A DNA stretch of 64,000 nucleotides from Paludibacter sp. 47-17 (GCA_001898935.1 MKVT01000014.1:349194-413193), one strand, 5' to 3'. Counted from the first letter of the stretch, positions 19,383 through 28,311 are shown. Numbers and translations are program-made. Notes: generated by a model from the letters alone, not told the origin.

Positions 19383-20097
19383 ATTTCATTCTCCGTGTCC
19401 ACCAAATGTCCACCAAAGCTTTTTTAACATATATGTGGTACTTCAAAGATGGCCCACAATAACCCTCGTTTTTGGTCCTCCGAAGATAGAAAAAACTTTC
19501 CATGCCCACAATATTTTTATAGAAGTCAAAATTTGACTACCTTTGTAGTGTGTGCCCCAAAGCACTTATTTTTCATAGTTAAGGTATAGGTTAAATGTAC
19601 AATGGGTGGCTGTGAAGTTACCCAATGTTTTTTTACTCCACCTCCAACTTTCTAAGTGATCTCAAACGAACTATTCCAATAATCCAAAGTGCATATATTA
19701 ACTTAAAGGGATAGGGAGAATTGTCCGCCAACCATATTTCAATATGTAATCATACTTTGCCTTGAAGTAATAGTTAGAAAAGATGTATATTCCGGTTTCA
19801 AATTGAAAAACAATTTCATCAACCGAATAACACATCTCCCCTGTTTCACTTAAACGTCAAAAAACCTTTCGTCTTCCTACCAGAAAACTTCGAACCTTAA
19901 AAGACCGAATAGCTGGTAGTAATCTAGTATAATAGTTTTTTAATGCAAGGTGAAAGGTAAGCCCTCGATAAAGTACATGTTGTAGGATTTGAAATTTACC
20001 GAGACCTTTGCAGGCAAAGTTTACATTATGATTCCAATCAGCAAATAAGAATTCAAGGCGATTGTGGATCGCAAGCAGCAAAGCGGATTAAGCATTA
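19383..20097. other. Gene-poor stretch after tRNA-Lys
   Basis: No convincing gene is seen. A direct repeat TGTCCACCAAA occurs twice in a row near 19396-19417, directly after the tRNA terminator, and may be part of an attachment-site region. The rest is A+T-rich with scattered stops in all frames, unlike the dense chromosome to the left. Confidence 0.5.
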
Positions 20098-20421
20098 GTG
20101 TTTTTTTCTAATGAAACATACCGCGTTTCGAGTTTTCATTTTTGGAAAAGTATGTTTGGATTTGCAAGACCCTACCGATCGCAAAGTTGTAAAGAGCTTG
20201 CCCCTCTTGCTATCGCACCGGTTAGGTTGAATTCGGCACTTCCCGGTACAGCTTGTTCATCACAACCTGAGGATGTCACTCCGGGTGAAATTAACATCAA
20301 GTTCCCGGGTGGTGTGGAAGTTTGTTTTCAGGTCAGCAACAAACGGAGATTGCCCTTCAGATGCTTAACCAACGTTACCCGGCCTATGTTCTCGCTAAAT
20401 GATATAATTCGTTATTTTTAA
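20098..20421 (+). pseudogene. IS66-type orf1 (tnpA accessory) remnant
   Basis: The frame contains TPGEINIKFPGGVEVCF, resembling the C-terminal part of IS66 accessory protein 1. Past a frame change the sequence continues as QQQTEIALQMLNQRYPAY in another frame. There is no intact start or domain. It lies just before the tnpB remnant in the same orientation, as expected for IS66 elements. Confidence 0.5.
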
Positions 20422-20440
20422 GTCCCGGCAAAACCTATTT

Positions 20441-20747
20441 GCAAAAAGGACTCCACCTTGTGTGGTGATGTTCAAAACCAAATGGGTTATGAAGTCCGTA
20501 TGGTCGCGATATTTTATTTTCATCAGTCGCAACCGCACCACCATCAAGCTTCTTCATGCCGAAAATGGCGGATTGGTTCTGTATATGAAACGGCTCGAAG
20601 AAGGCAACCTTGAGTAAGCTTGCTTACGATCTCGAATACCGATAGTACCTAATGGACTGTCAGGATCTGGTGATGATGCTAAAGTGCATTCGTGAAGACC
20701 CGGTTACCAGACTTAAACGCCTGAAAGCGTTGCGAAAACAGTTATGA
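20441..20747 (+). pseudogene. IS66 tnpB (orf2) remnant, frameshifted
   Basis: Reading across frames gives STLCGDVQNQMGYEVR, then FIFISRNRTTIKLLHAENGG and VLYMKRLEEGNLE, and finally LVMMLKCIREDPVTRLKRLK. These are ordered pieces of the IS66 Orf2/TnpB protein, which has the pattern LCG-V, FIF-NR-R and KLL--GG-VLY-KRLE. At least one frameshift and an in-frame stop break it. The large IS66 transposase gene is absent. Confidence 0.72.
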
Positions 20748-21256
20748 TTTAATTATTTCAAGAATCAATTCAACTTTATCCATTATTTGATATTATTCCA
20801 ATTAAGTTTTACTTAATCTGAAGCCCCTAGAATTTCAAATTTTTTACTATTGATACTTCCATAATTTTCACCAATTATTGTTTGCACAAAGTTATCTCAT
20901 TTTCTATATTGAACTAAGACAACCGAGCATCGTCCGTATCCGCCGCTACAACGTGCATTACAAACCTCTTTCCGGCATAATCGACCTGGCACTGGATGCT
21001 AAAATGTACATGAAGTCGGTCAAAGGTAGCGGAATCGTACGCTATAAAAAATCTCTAAACTGGCTATGCAAATTAAATATTAATTTTTGCGAAAAGAGGG
21101 TTCAGTTCAATGTGATTTCACCCTCTTTTTATTCGGATACCTATCCGGGAACAAATCCGGATATTCAATTCTCAAAGACTTTACATCTATTTTGAGACAG
21201 CCTCTTTGTTACTGCTCTACACCCAACCAATTATTTTAACAAAGTAGCAACAACTA
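20748..21256 (+). other. Decayed region with an unidentified coding remnant and terminator
   Basis: An open frame around 20920-21060 reads RRYNVHYKPLSGIIDLALDA and continues KMYMKSVKGSGI. It is more protein-like than its surroundings but has no credible start; the family is not recognised. A hairpin AAAGAGGGT / ACCCTCTTTTT (21093-21130) looks like a terminator. The region probably holds further remnants of a mobile element. Confidence 0.4.
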
Positions 21257-21907
21257 TCACAATAGGTTATCGTCACGCCATAATTCAAGCTGTTCGTATG
21301 CCAATTTTAGAGGGTCAGCTTGTAAAAAATCGTTCATCATTTCGAGTTTGCCGTTGTCAAGCCATTCTTTTTCAGCCTTGGGGTTTATTATTACGGGCAT
21401 TCGTTTTTTAGAGTTATGTACAACCGACATGAGCGCATTGGCTTCGGTGGTAAGTATGGTGTATGTGTGAAATGTTTCACCTGTAACATTATCTTTCCAC
21501 ACATTCCAAAGTCCGGCAAATGAAAATAACTCATCACCGGGTAGGTGAATAAGATATTTTAGTTTTTTCTTGCCTTTGGGGTCGAGCCATTCCCATTCGT
21601 AAAAACCATCAGCAGGGATTAAACAACGCTGCGATGTGCTTTTTTTAAATGATGGTTTTTTGTGAATAGTCTCAATTTTAGCATTCAGAGTACTGTTTTG
21701 TATGCTTTTATCTTTTGCCCAATCGGGCAGTAAGCCCCATTGTGCAAACTGAATAATCTCTTGCTTGTCGTTTGTAATAATGGCGCAAAAAGGATGTTCG
21801 AAGCCGTTTACATCTCCTGTTCTAAACAGTTCGGGATTTTCGAGTTTCGCCTTGTAGCGTTTTTCGAGTGTTTGCGCATCTTTCGATTGTTTGGAGTGGA
21901 AGCACAT
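21257..21907 (-). CDS. SRAP/HMCES-family abasic-site processing protein (YedK-like)
   Basis: SRAP proteins crosslink to abasic sites in single-stranded DNA through the N-terminal cysteine left after removal of Met1. The ATG at 21907 (MCFHSKQ) is therefore the functional start; an upstream TTG at 21919 would bury this cysteine. Other conserved parts are the asparagine region STLNAKIETI, the CLIPADGFYEWEW segment with its catalytic glutamate, and VVHNSKKRMPVI with the active-site histidine region. About 216 aa. It is last in an operon with umuD and umuC. Confidence 0.94.
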   Translation of the reverse strand: MCFHSKQSKDAQTLEKRYKAKLENPELFRTGDVNGFEHPFCAIITNDKQEIIQFAQWGLLPDWAKDKSIQNSTLNAKIETIHKKPSFKKSTSQRCLIPADGFYEWEWLDPKGKKKLKYLIHLPGDELFSFAGLWNVWKDNVTGETFHTYTILTTEANALMSVVHNSKKRMPVIINPKAEKEWLDNGKLEMMNDFLQADPLKLAYEQLELWRDDNLL

Positions 21908-21931
21908 ATTCACATACAAACTATGAATTAA

Positions 21932-23191
21932 TCAGGTTTTTACGGTAATTATTTCGTCTAAGTTGGTGGTATAGCGTGGCGATAGGCGTTCCTGTTTCAT
22001 TTTCCATACACGACCCGTATCCTGTACAGCCAACCGTACTTTTTGTTGTCCTAACGAATGATTGATTTTATCGATCGCTTTCATTACTGCAATATGCTTT
22101 ACATTGCGGTTATCGAACAAGTTTAATTGCTGATTATCTTCAGGGGTGAAATCTCCTACAATAACCCCTGCTTTTTTATATCCATACCCCTTTACGAAAA
22201 TATGTTCAAGCCCAATTACAGCAAATTTTACTAACTCGATGGATGAATTGGTGGCGTAAGGAAGTTTGATAACTATGTTTTTGCTGTATTGGGGTTGGTC
22301 TTCTCTGAAACCATTGGTGTGAATAAAAACCATAATGCTGTTGCAGCAGGAGTGTTGACGGCGTAGTTTTTCGGCACATGAAACCGCAAAACTGGCTACC
22401 CTTTCTTTTATTGATGCAAAATCGCTGTAATTATGGTCGAAAGTACGTGTTGTCGCAATGTTCTTTTTGTCTTTTACTTCTTCGAGTAGTAGAGTGGGCT
22501 TTCCTTCCAGATCGTGTTTCAGGCGTAATCCCATTACGGTCATTTTGTCGCGCACCCAACTATCCGATAATTGTGTAAACTGATAGGCGGTTAGCACATT
22601 CATTTCCTGCAATCGTCGGGCATGTCGTCGTCCTATTCCCCAGACATCTGCAATTTTTAACCACTTCAATGCTTTTATGCGCTGTTCCTCGGTTTCAATT
22701 TTGTAAACGCCATCTGTTCGTTCTGTAAATTTTTTGGCTATGCGGTTGGCAACTTTAGCCAATGCTTTAGTAGGGGCAAAACCAACCGAAACAGGAATTC
22801 CTGTCCACTGCAAAACACGTTTGCGCATTTCGCGGCCTATCGCTTCGAGGTCGTGGAGCTCGAAACCCGAAAAATCCAAAAAAGCTTCGTCGATGCTGTA
22901 AATTTCCATATTTGGACAAAAAGCACCCAGAATAGTCATTACACGATTACTCATATCTCCATACAGCGCAAAATTCGAGGAGAAAACATGAACTTCGCCT
23001 GATTCCATAAGATCTTTAAACTTAAAAGCGGGTGCGCCCATGGGTACTCCTAATTCTTTGGCTTCGTTGCTACGTGCAATAACGCACCCATCGTTGTTCG
23101 AGAGAACCACAACTGGTTTGCCATTGAGCGAAGGATTAAAAACCCGTTCGCACGAGGCATAAAAATTATTGCAATCAATCAGGGCGAACAT
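21932..23191 (-). CDS. umuC: DNA polymerase V catalytic subunit UmuC (Y family)
   Basis: This translesion polymerase copies damaged DNA. The 419-residue protein has the N-terminal [13 protein letters not shown] with the first metal-binding aspartate, [15 protein letters not shown], and the catalytic YSIDEAFLD motif. Helix-hairpin-helix and little-finger regions follow ([25 protein letters not shown]). The start at 23191 lies 18 bp after the umuD stop. The grouping umuD-umuC-SRAP is a damage-tolerance module and often rides on mobile DNA. Confidence 0.95.
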   Translation of the reverse strand: MFALIDCNNFYASCERVFNPSLNGKPVVVLSNNDGCVIARSNEAKELGVPMGAPAFKFKDLMESGEVHVFSSNFALYGDMSNRVMTILGAFCPNMEIYSIDEAFLDFSGFELHDLEAIGREMRKRVLQWTGIPVSVGFAPTKALAKVANRIAKKFTERTDGVYKIETEEQRIKALKWLKIADVWGIGRRHARRLQEMNVLTAYQFTQLSDSWVRDKMTVMGLRLKHDLEGKPTLLLEEVKDKKNIATTRTFDHNYSDFASIKERVASFAVSCAEKLRRQHSCCNSIMVFIHTNGFREDQPQYSKNIVIKLPYATNSSIELVKFAVIGLEHIFVKGYGYKKAGVIVGDFTPEDNQQLNLFDNRNVKHIAVMKAIDKINHSLGQQKVRLAVQDTGRVWKMKQERLSPRYTTNLDEIITVKT

Positions 23192-23209
23192 AAAGTTAGA
23201 AATTAGAAG

Positions 23210-23656
23210 TCAGAGTGATTTTATTACGTGCGTTACAATTCCCCAAATCATCAGGTTATTGCCTTCTTTCAGTTGAATGGGTTGATAGGCTTTGTTGGCT
23301 GGCATTAGCCAGAGTTCATCATTTTGTTTTTTTATGCGCTTCACCATAAATTCGCCATCGATATAGCAAATAGCAATTTTATTATCCACAGGGTCGATAC
23401 TTTTATCAACAATCAGCAAATCGCCATCGAAAATACCTGCGTCTTTCATCGAATCGCCTTTAGCACGTGCATAATAAGTTGCTGAGGGATGTTTGATTAA
23501 ATGCTTGTTGAGGTCGATGCTAATGTCAATAAAGTCAGCGGCAGGGGAGGGGAAACCTGCTTGAATTCCTTCGAGCAATGGCAACACATGCTCGGTATCG
23601 GTTTGAGCCGAATATATATCTAAATATTTTGAACAGTGTAGTTGTAAAGCTGACAT
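23210..23656 (-). CDS. umuD: UmuD/LexA-like S24 peptidase subunit of polymerase V
   Basis: The 148-residue protein carries the S24 self-cleavage elements: a probable cleavage bond Ala-Gly in IQAGFPSPA, the catalytic serine in KGDSMKDAGI, and the catalytic lysine in FMVKRIKK. Cleaved UmuD joins UmuC as active polymerase V. There is no N-terminal DNA-binding domain, separating it from LexA. It is first in the operon, so damage-dependent control would act upstream, but no operator was recognised. Confidence 0.92.
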   Translation of the reverse strand: MSALQLHCSKYLDIYSAQTDTEHVLPLLEGIQAGFPSPAADFIDISIDLNKHLIKHPSATYYARAKGDSMKDAGIFDGDLLIVDKSIDPVDNKIAICYIDGEFMVKRIKKQNDELWLMPANKAYQPIQLKEGNNLMIWGIVTHVIKSL

Positions 23657-24410
23657 AATCAGTGATAAAACTAATTTTGTGTGTTTAATTATTAATGGCT
23701 GTAAAGATAGAATTTAATATGTAATTCACTCTCTACTGGGCATTGTTTTTTTTAAATTGCTAATTAACTTTCACAGTCAGTAAAAAAACTTGGCAATGAC
23801 CATTTTTTATAATGTAGATGAACTTTGATAACCTATCGCTGTACTTATGTTCCCCTTTTCACTGCATTCTTGATTCCTGTTTACAGAAGCAGGTCTGTTG
23901 TCTATACCCCTTGCCTTTTGGCTAAAGCGTATCATCGTCGTTCGCTTTTCTGTTTTGCGTATATTCAATTAAGTGGCGTTATTTACGTAGATGTACCTTT
24001 ACAGTAACAAGTATTAGTTGGAAATCACCAACAAAACCGTTTCTACAGAAATGATTATCTACGAAATATTATTAAAAGTGATGCTTAATATCAGACACTT
24101 AGATAGTTGATTTATACTTCACTATTGATAATTGCCTTTTGATATTTGTACCCCCCGTATAAACTACACTAAACTTTATTACTTTTGAGCCGATTTTCAC
24201 CGATTTCTGCTAAAAAGTTCATAAATCGCTGGAGTTTAATGGAGTTTTGTTTGTTGCCAATAACCCAAGTGTAGCGATGTTAGTTTCAGAAATTTCTATC
24301 TACCAATGCTTCATTACAGATGCGGTGCCAAATCCCAAAAGTCCTAATTAGTAATGGATAGCATTGTATAATCAGTTAAACTCTAAAGCACAAGCAAAAT
24401 CATCAATACT
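23657..24410. other. Gene-poor stretch between umuD and a lipoprotein gene
   Basis: A+T-rich DNA without a convincing gene. One plus-strand frame of 60 codons (23825-24007) lacks any recognisable feature. The left copy of a 16-bp inverted repeat begins at 23999. Confidence 0.5.
23999..24014 (+). repeat. Left 16-bp inverted repeat around the lipoprotein gene
   Basis: TTACAGTAACAAGTAT is the exact reverse complement of 24842-24857. The pair encloses 859 bp holding one complete minus-strand lipoprotein gene. Confidence 0.7.
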
Positions 24411-24824
24411 TTAAAAATTAATAACGTATGATGCTGATGCTCCTGTTTCATTTGCTTTTAAAGCGAAAGGTTCATCATTTTTTGAAACATGAATTTCAAT
24501 ATTAGGAATTCCTCCTTGATAAAATCCAATTTGTACGCTACAATTAAATCCCTTTTTAACAGGTCCGAATGTTTGACCCCAACTACTTGTCAGAAAACCA
24601 CTATTACTATATGTCCCATCAGGGGTAGATGCAGTCCAATTGCTAAATCTACCATATGGTACAGGAGCTTTAATAATATAATTCACATAGTAATTGTCTT
24701 TGTTTAATGTGCTATTATTGTCTATTTCCTCTTCACAACAAGAAAAAAAGGTCAAAATGGATAATGAACTAATTATCAACAGTCTTAACGTTAGAAAACA
24801 TTGTTTTGGAAAATACGATTTCAT
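24411..24824 (-). CDS. Small lipoprotein, function unknown
   Basis: The protein (137 aa) starts with a basic and hydrophobic segment and a lipobox cysteine in LTFFSCCEEE, so it should be a lipoprotein. The mature part is beta-rich, with WTASTPDGTYSNSGFLTSSW and VQIGFYQGGIPNIEI. No family is recognised. It is the only gene between a pair of perfect 16-bp inverted repeats, so it may be cargo of a small mobile unit. Confidence 0.65.
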   Translation of the reverse strand: MKSYFPKQCFLTLRLLIISSLSILTFFSCCEEEIDNNSTLNKDNYYVNYIIKAPVPYGRFSNWTASTPDGTYSNSGFLTSSWGQTFGPVKKGFNCSVQIGFYQGGIPNIEIHVSKNDEPFALKANETGASASYVINF

Positions 24825-24841
24825 TATATTTAATTTTTACG

Positions 24842-24857
24842 ATACTTGTTACTGTAA
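24842..24857 (-). repeat. Right 16-bp inverted repeat around the lipoprotein gene
   Basis: ATACTTGTTACTGTAA is the exact reverse complement of 23999-24014. It lies 17 bp upstream of the lipoprotein start codon. Confidence 0.7.
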
Positions 24858-25242
24858 TTATTCTTATTTCTTACATTTCTGTGGTCAAGCTTGCAGTTAA
24901 CAAATGACACAAAACAGCGCTCCCGATAGGTTTACGATTATTGCAAAAATACGTTTTTATTTTCCAAATTCAGTAAACAAAATACATGTTTTACAGCATA
25001 CATATTTGTACTATTATTCAAATGTGTTATGATGCATACCCTAAGATAGAGCTAAATAATCGACATTATCAAGTATTAACTTCGAAGTGTTTAACTGATT
25101 GATGTTAAATTCAATTGTAACCACCAGCAATTACTCTCAGTGCATGAACACATATTTGGTTAAGAACAATACACTTAAAACACAAAATCCCCGACTTATT
25201 AAGCCAGAGATTCTGCCAATTGTTTTGAAATTACCTTATAAA
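24858..25242. other. Gene-poor junction at the left prophage edge
   Basis: A+T-rich, no convincing gene or RNA seen. It lies between the repeat-flanked lipoprotein gene and the first prophage accessory gene, so one prophage attachment junction should fall here. No direct repeat with 51.2-51.6 kb was noticed by eye. Confidence 0.4.
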
Positions 25243-25419
25243 CTACAATCCGCTATCAGCATCCGAATACGACATATACTCACAACTATCAGCCGGGCTC
25301 ATATCAACATACAGCTCACAATCCGGGCAAATTCTTGTTTCGAGCAATCCTTCATTATAAAGTGCTTCTTTAGGCGTCAGGATATATAAATCCCGGCAAA
25401 TATCACAACGTACTTTCAT
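25243..25419 (-). CDS. Small CxxC zinc-ribbon protein
   Basis: The start at 25419 (MKVRCDICRDLYILT) gives 58 residues with two cysteine pairs, CDIC and CPDC, about 28 residues apart, as in a zinc ribbon. The tail is acidic (SPADSCEYMSYSDADSGL). It may bind nucleic acid or protein. It overlaps the previous gene by 17 bp at the end of the prophage accessory operon. Confidence 0.6.
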   Translation of the reverse strand: MKVRCDICRDLYILTPKEALYNEGLLETRICPDCELYVDMSPADSCEYMSYSDADSGL

Positions 25420-25618
25420 GTTTTTCAGATTTAATGGATTCAACAACTTGATTTATGTTCGCTTCAAACCGGATAATATGGTTTTCAGTTCCACCACGGA
25501 ACTCCCGTTGAAGCATCTCTTTTGTGGGTTGAGAAAGTCCGGTATAGGCAGACCGAAGTTTGCCTGCCATTCCGGAGATTGATTTTAGTTTGCGAAGGTC
25601 TCGTCTGTTTGCTAACAT
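25403..25618 (-). CDS. Small basic prophage protein, function unknown
   Basis: This 71-residue, Arg/Lys-rich protein begins MLANRRDLRKLKSISGMAGK and is predicted helical throughout. It overlaps the zinc-ribbon gene and lies 9 bp after another small gene, so it belongs to the same minus-strand operon. No family recognised. Confidence 0.55.
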   Translation of the reverse strand: MLANRRDLRKLKSISGMAGKLRSAYTGLSQPTKEMLQREFRGGTENHIIRFEANINQVVESIKSEKHESTL

Positions 25619-25627
25619 AACTTTGTT

Positions 25628-25798
25628 TTAATGATTGATTAGATTCAGCTTTTTCACCAGTTCCGGCACTGTGGTTCCGTAGGTTCGCTTTTCATCTTTG
25701 ACAGCTACTGCCAGCTTCTTTTCTCTTGGAGAGATTGCATACTCGATGCTGTAACCATTGCAATAAAGCGTTATTTCAGCTTGTCTTGTCTTTGTCAT
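25628..25798 (-). CDS. Very small prophage protein (56 aa), function unknown
   Basis: Reading the minus strand from the ATG at 25798 to the stop at 25628 gives 56 codons: MTKTRQAEITLYCNGYSIEY, then segments including SPREKKLAVAVKDE and TVPELVKKLNLINH. The frame fills exactly the gap between two minus-strand genes (2 bp after one, 9 bp before the next). It is compositionally protein-like, with a beta-beta-alpha appearance. It is easily missed because of its size. Confidence 0.6.
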   Translation of the reverse strand: MTKTRQAEITLYCNGYSIEYAISPREKKLAVAVKDEKRTYGTTVPELVKKLNLINH

Positions 25799-25800
25799 GA

Positions 25801-26091
25801 TTACCAGCTCCTCATATTACGTTGATAGTTTACCTTGCTTCTCAGGGCATCAACCCAAGCGCTTTTAATTTCCTCATCGAGAATGTCCATTACTGCTTTG
25901 TAGGTGCCATAACGATTGCCATAAGTTGAGTAACTTATCACCGGGTCGGTTTTGATGTATTCCAACACCTCTTCGGTTTTGTCTCCGAATAATCTTTTAA
26001 GTCCGAAGTTAAACTTTGCAACCTGACCGTACTGGTCAGTAGTGCAGGTTGAGTACATTTCAACCAGCTTTTCTTTGATGAATTCTTTCAT
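25801..26091 (-). CDS. Small helical prophage protein, function unknown
   Basis: This 96-residue protein begins MKEFIKEKLVEMYSTCTTDQ and is rich in predicted helix. Its start overlaps the stop of the LPD29-like gene by 4 bp (ATGA type), indicating translational coupling. No family recognised. Confidence 0.6.
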   Translation of the reverse strand: MKEFIKEKLVEMYSTCTTDQYGQVAKFNFGLKRLFGDKTEEVLEYIKTDPVISYSTYGNRYGTYKAVMDILDEEIKSAWVDALRSKVNYQRNMRSW

Positions 26092-27200
26092 AACTGTAAA
26101 GCTTCTAAGACGTTTTCTTTAAGAGTGTTTGGGAAAATCCATCCAGCTCCACAAGTAAGCCGGAAGTTAAACTTACCACCAAGGGCTTTTAATTTGTCTT
26201 TTAGGGGCTTTGTATCACCGATTACAGCAAAGCTTTTGGGTGAGTATTCTACGACTTGTATTCCTTCAGGAGAAGCAACAGAAGTAAGCTTTTCCGGAAT
26301 ATCGTACTGAAAAGAGAATAAATCATTGACACCTTTGGCATCCGGGTTTTCTACTACCCTTATGTTGGTAGCATTGAATGGAAAATCGGTTTCTGACCAG
26401 TACTCCCGAAGTAGCTGCTGGTCGACAGCCTTATACCTGTCAGGAAGAATTTCTTTAACCTGTTTGGTGAGTTTCTTCACTTCTTCCGACATGTACCGAT
26501 TAATGAATACGAACTTCATTCCTCCGAAAACAGTATTGAAACAGGAAGGTGAAAAATCCCAATAGTCGCCTGTAACATCACTTTTATGGCTTTCAAACTT
26601 GCGCATTACATCATCTACCTTTTCGCTCACTAATCCATCGTACCAGCTAATTCTGACAGATCTGTCACCATCTTTGTTCACTGAAAACTTATGGTCGGGA
26701 AAGTGATGCTTCAACTCGGCGACAATGTTTGCCTTGACTGCCCTGTACCAATCCTTACAATCGTTTGGTATCGGTGTTAAGTGAGGATAACGGCCCGGTA
26801 GTTCTGCAAGCTCATTCTGCTCTGCCTGTCGTTTTTCTTCATTCATTTTGGCAATCTTCCTCTCTATCCATTCAGCACGCCTGATAGCTGCTTTTACTCG
26901 TGATTCAGGGAAGATATGGTTATCGACATCATCCCAGTAGAAACCAATTCCAAACTTTTTTGAAACAGGCTTACTATAAGTATCAAGATAATTTTTGGGG
27001 CTGGCAAAGTAAGCGTTCGGACTCCAGCGGGAAATCAAACACATCTCCTGACCACGTTTTGTCATTGGGCCTGTAATGCAGTAAATACTTTCTGAACCGA
27101 ATGCTCCATAAGCATATACTTTCATTCCGATTGGAAGTTCATTTAAGGGCTGCGCTTTTTGCAGCCCGTTTGGTGTGAAATTGTGAACTATAAGTTTCAT
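26088..27200 (-). CDS. LPD29-like polyvalent protein with C-terminal GGKFN domain
   Basis: The 370-residue cytoplasmic protein has two recognisable parts. Residues about 150-225 (ELKHHFPDHKFSVNKDGDRS, ISWYDGL) resemble the LPD29 domain of large polyvalent proteins of phages and conjugative elements. The C-terminus (IGDTKPLKDKLKALGGKFN, GAGWIFPNTLKE) resembles a short domain found at the ends of many Bacteroidota mobile-element proteins. These families are thought to help incoming DNA establish itself, but the activity of this one is unknown. It sits between the RadC-like gene and small genes in one operon. Confidence 0.65.
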   Translation of the reverse strand: MKLIVHNFTPNGLQKAQPLNELPIGMKVYAYGAFGSESIYCITGPMTKRGQEMCLISRWSPNAYFASPKNYLDTYSKPVSKKFGIGFYWDDVDNHIFPESRVKAAIRRAEWIERKIAKMNEEKRQAEQNELAELPGRYPHLTPIPNDCKDWYRAVKANIVAELKHHFPDHKFSVNKDGDRSVRISWYDGLVSEKVDDVMRKFESHKSDVTGDYWDFSPSCFNTVFGGMKFVFINRYMSEEVKKLTKQVKEILPDRYKAVDQQLLREYWSETDFPFNATNIRVVENPDAKGVNDLFSFQYDIPEKLTSVASPEGIQVVEYSPKSFAVIGDTKPLKDKLKALGGKFNFRLTCGAGWIFPNTLKENVLEALQL

Positions 27201-27218
27201 AACCTGATATTTTATTGA

Positions 27219-27674
27219 TTAGATTTTTCCTTCATCGCAAAATGAATAATAACCGTTTAAATCTCCCGGGACTATGATATGATCCAGTAATCGCATTTGC
27301 ATGAAATCACATGCTGCTTTTAGTTTCTGAGTGATTCTTTCATCCTCTTTGCTGGGAAACAACTGGCCTGAAGGATGATTATGGCTGATTGCAATGGTGG
27401 TAGCTCCGCATAGGAGTGCTTCTGTCATAATCATCCGCACATCTACTACCGTGTGACAGGTTCCACCCGATGAATGCCTTGTCCAGCCTATTGTTTTGTT
27501 ACCATTGTTCAAGTAAAGGACAACCATAGATTCAATGATTTCGACGGTGTCTTGGTCGTACATTTCTTTGAATACTTCATAAAGATGTTGAGAACATGTA
27601 ACGAGTGCTTTTTTAAGGTGCCCTGCTTTGTACTTGATTGAAATTTCGGGCATGGGGCTTTTGTAAACTGTCAT
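27219..27674 (-). CDS. RadC-like JAB-domain protein
   Basis: The 151-residue protein contains the JAMM zinc-metallopeptidase motif as SHNHPSGQLFPSKEDE, plus the flanking RadC patterns YLNNGNKTIGW and HIIVPGDLNGYYSFCDEG. The N-terminal helix-hairpin-helix of chromosomal RadC is absent. Such short RadC-like proteins are common on phages and conjugative elements of Bacteroidota; a DNA-repair role has not been firmly shown. It lies 18 bp upstream of the LPD29-like gene. Confidence 0.85.
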   Translation of the reverse strand: MTVYKSPMPEISIKYKAGHLKKALVTCSQHLYEVFKEMYDQDTVEIIESMVVLYLNNGNKTIGWTRHSSGGTCHTVVDVRMIMTEALLCGATTIAISHNHPSGQLFPSKEDERITQKLKAACDFMQMRLLDHIIVPGDLNGYYSFCDEGKI

Positions 27675-27705
27675 GATGTAAAAAATTTTAATTGATTAGT
27701 TGCTA

Positions 27706-27897
27706 TTATTTTACGAAATCGTTTAATGATGTTTTGACTGAAAGTTTGGACTGCATCGAAGGTGCATGCTCAATCCAGGCTATCTCTTTTGCTTTCTCCC
27801 GGGCTTTCTGCTTATTTTCGGCCCGGACTAAGTAGTAGGAATTGTAAAGCAGTGTGCCCTGCCTTGTGACCTTTGTGTATACTTTGAAGAGTTGCAT
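27706..27897 (-). CDS. Small prophage protein, function unknown
   Basis: This 63-residue protein starts MQLFKVYTKVTRQGTLLYNS and reads as beta-beta-alpha (YLVRAENKQKAREKAKEIAW), the pattern of many small phage modulators. It lies 6 bp after the preceding gene. No function can be inferred. Confidence 0.6.
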   Translation of the reverse strand: MQLFKVYTKVTRQGTLLYNSYYLVRAENKQKAREKAKEIAWIEHAPSMQSKLSVKTSLNDFVK

Positions 27898-27903
27898 AGT
27901 GGA

Positions 27904-28311
27904 TTACTTTAATTTGTTGACCATGTAGTTTATTTCACTCTCTGTAAAAGGAAGTTGTTGCTGATGTTTAAGCTTGATAGTTTTTTCAACTCCTAAATCA
28001 GCTACCACTTTGTTGTACATCTTTTCATTATCGCATTTCAGAAAGAAGATATACAGTTCCTGAAGCTGGGCTTCGTGTTCTTTATTCAACTGGCCGATTT
28101 CATTCTCGTAATTCTGAAGAAGCTGTTCCTTCTCCCGAATGTGCTTAAACTCGTCTGCTATGATTGAGGTTCCGTTTTCTATCGGGAAATCCTTTTTGAT
28201 GTTTTCAATCATCACTGGAATATCTTTTCCGAATTTTTCAGCGAAGGAACCATTACCTTCAAGTAGGTTGAGAAGTAATTCGACTTCTTTATTTTTAGTT
28301 ATTAAGCTCAT
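27904..28311 (-). CDS. Coiled-coil prophage protein, function unknown
   Basis: This 135-residue protein has a central charged heptad region (KHIREKEQLLQNYENEIGQL, EHEAQLQELYIF) that should form a coiled coil. It is the first gene of the RadC/LPD29 operon, 33 bp downstream of a -7 element belonging to the shared three-promoter set. No family recognised. Confidence 0.6.
   Translation of the reverse strand: MSLITKNKEVELLLNLLEGNGSFAEKFGKDIPVMIENIKKDFPIENGTSIIADEFKHIREKEQLLQNYENEIGQLNKEHEAQLQELYIFFLKCDNEKMYNKVVADLGVEKTIKLKHQQQLPFTESEINYMVNKLK

Noticed and set aside
19396..19417. Doubled TGTCCACCAAA as a CRISPR or tandem array
   Set aside because: Only two 11-bp copies with no spacers; more likely part of an old attachment region. 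No CRISPR array was seen anywhere in the window.
23825..24007. 60-codon plus-strand frame beside the left inverted repeat
   Set aside because: No start context, no motif and an Arg/Tyr/Cys-rich composition typical of random A+T-poor frames.
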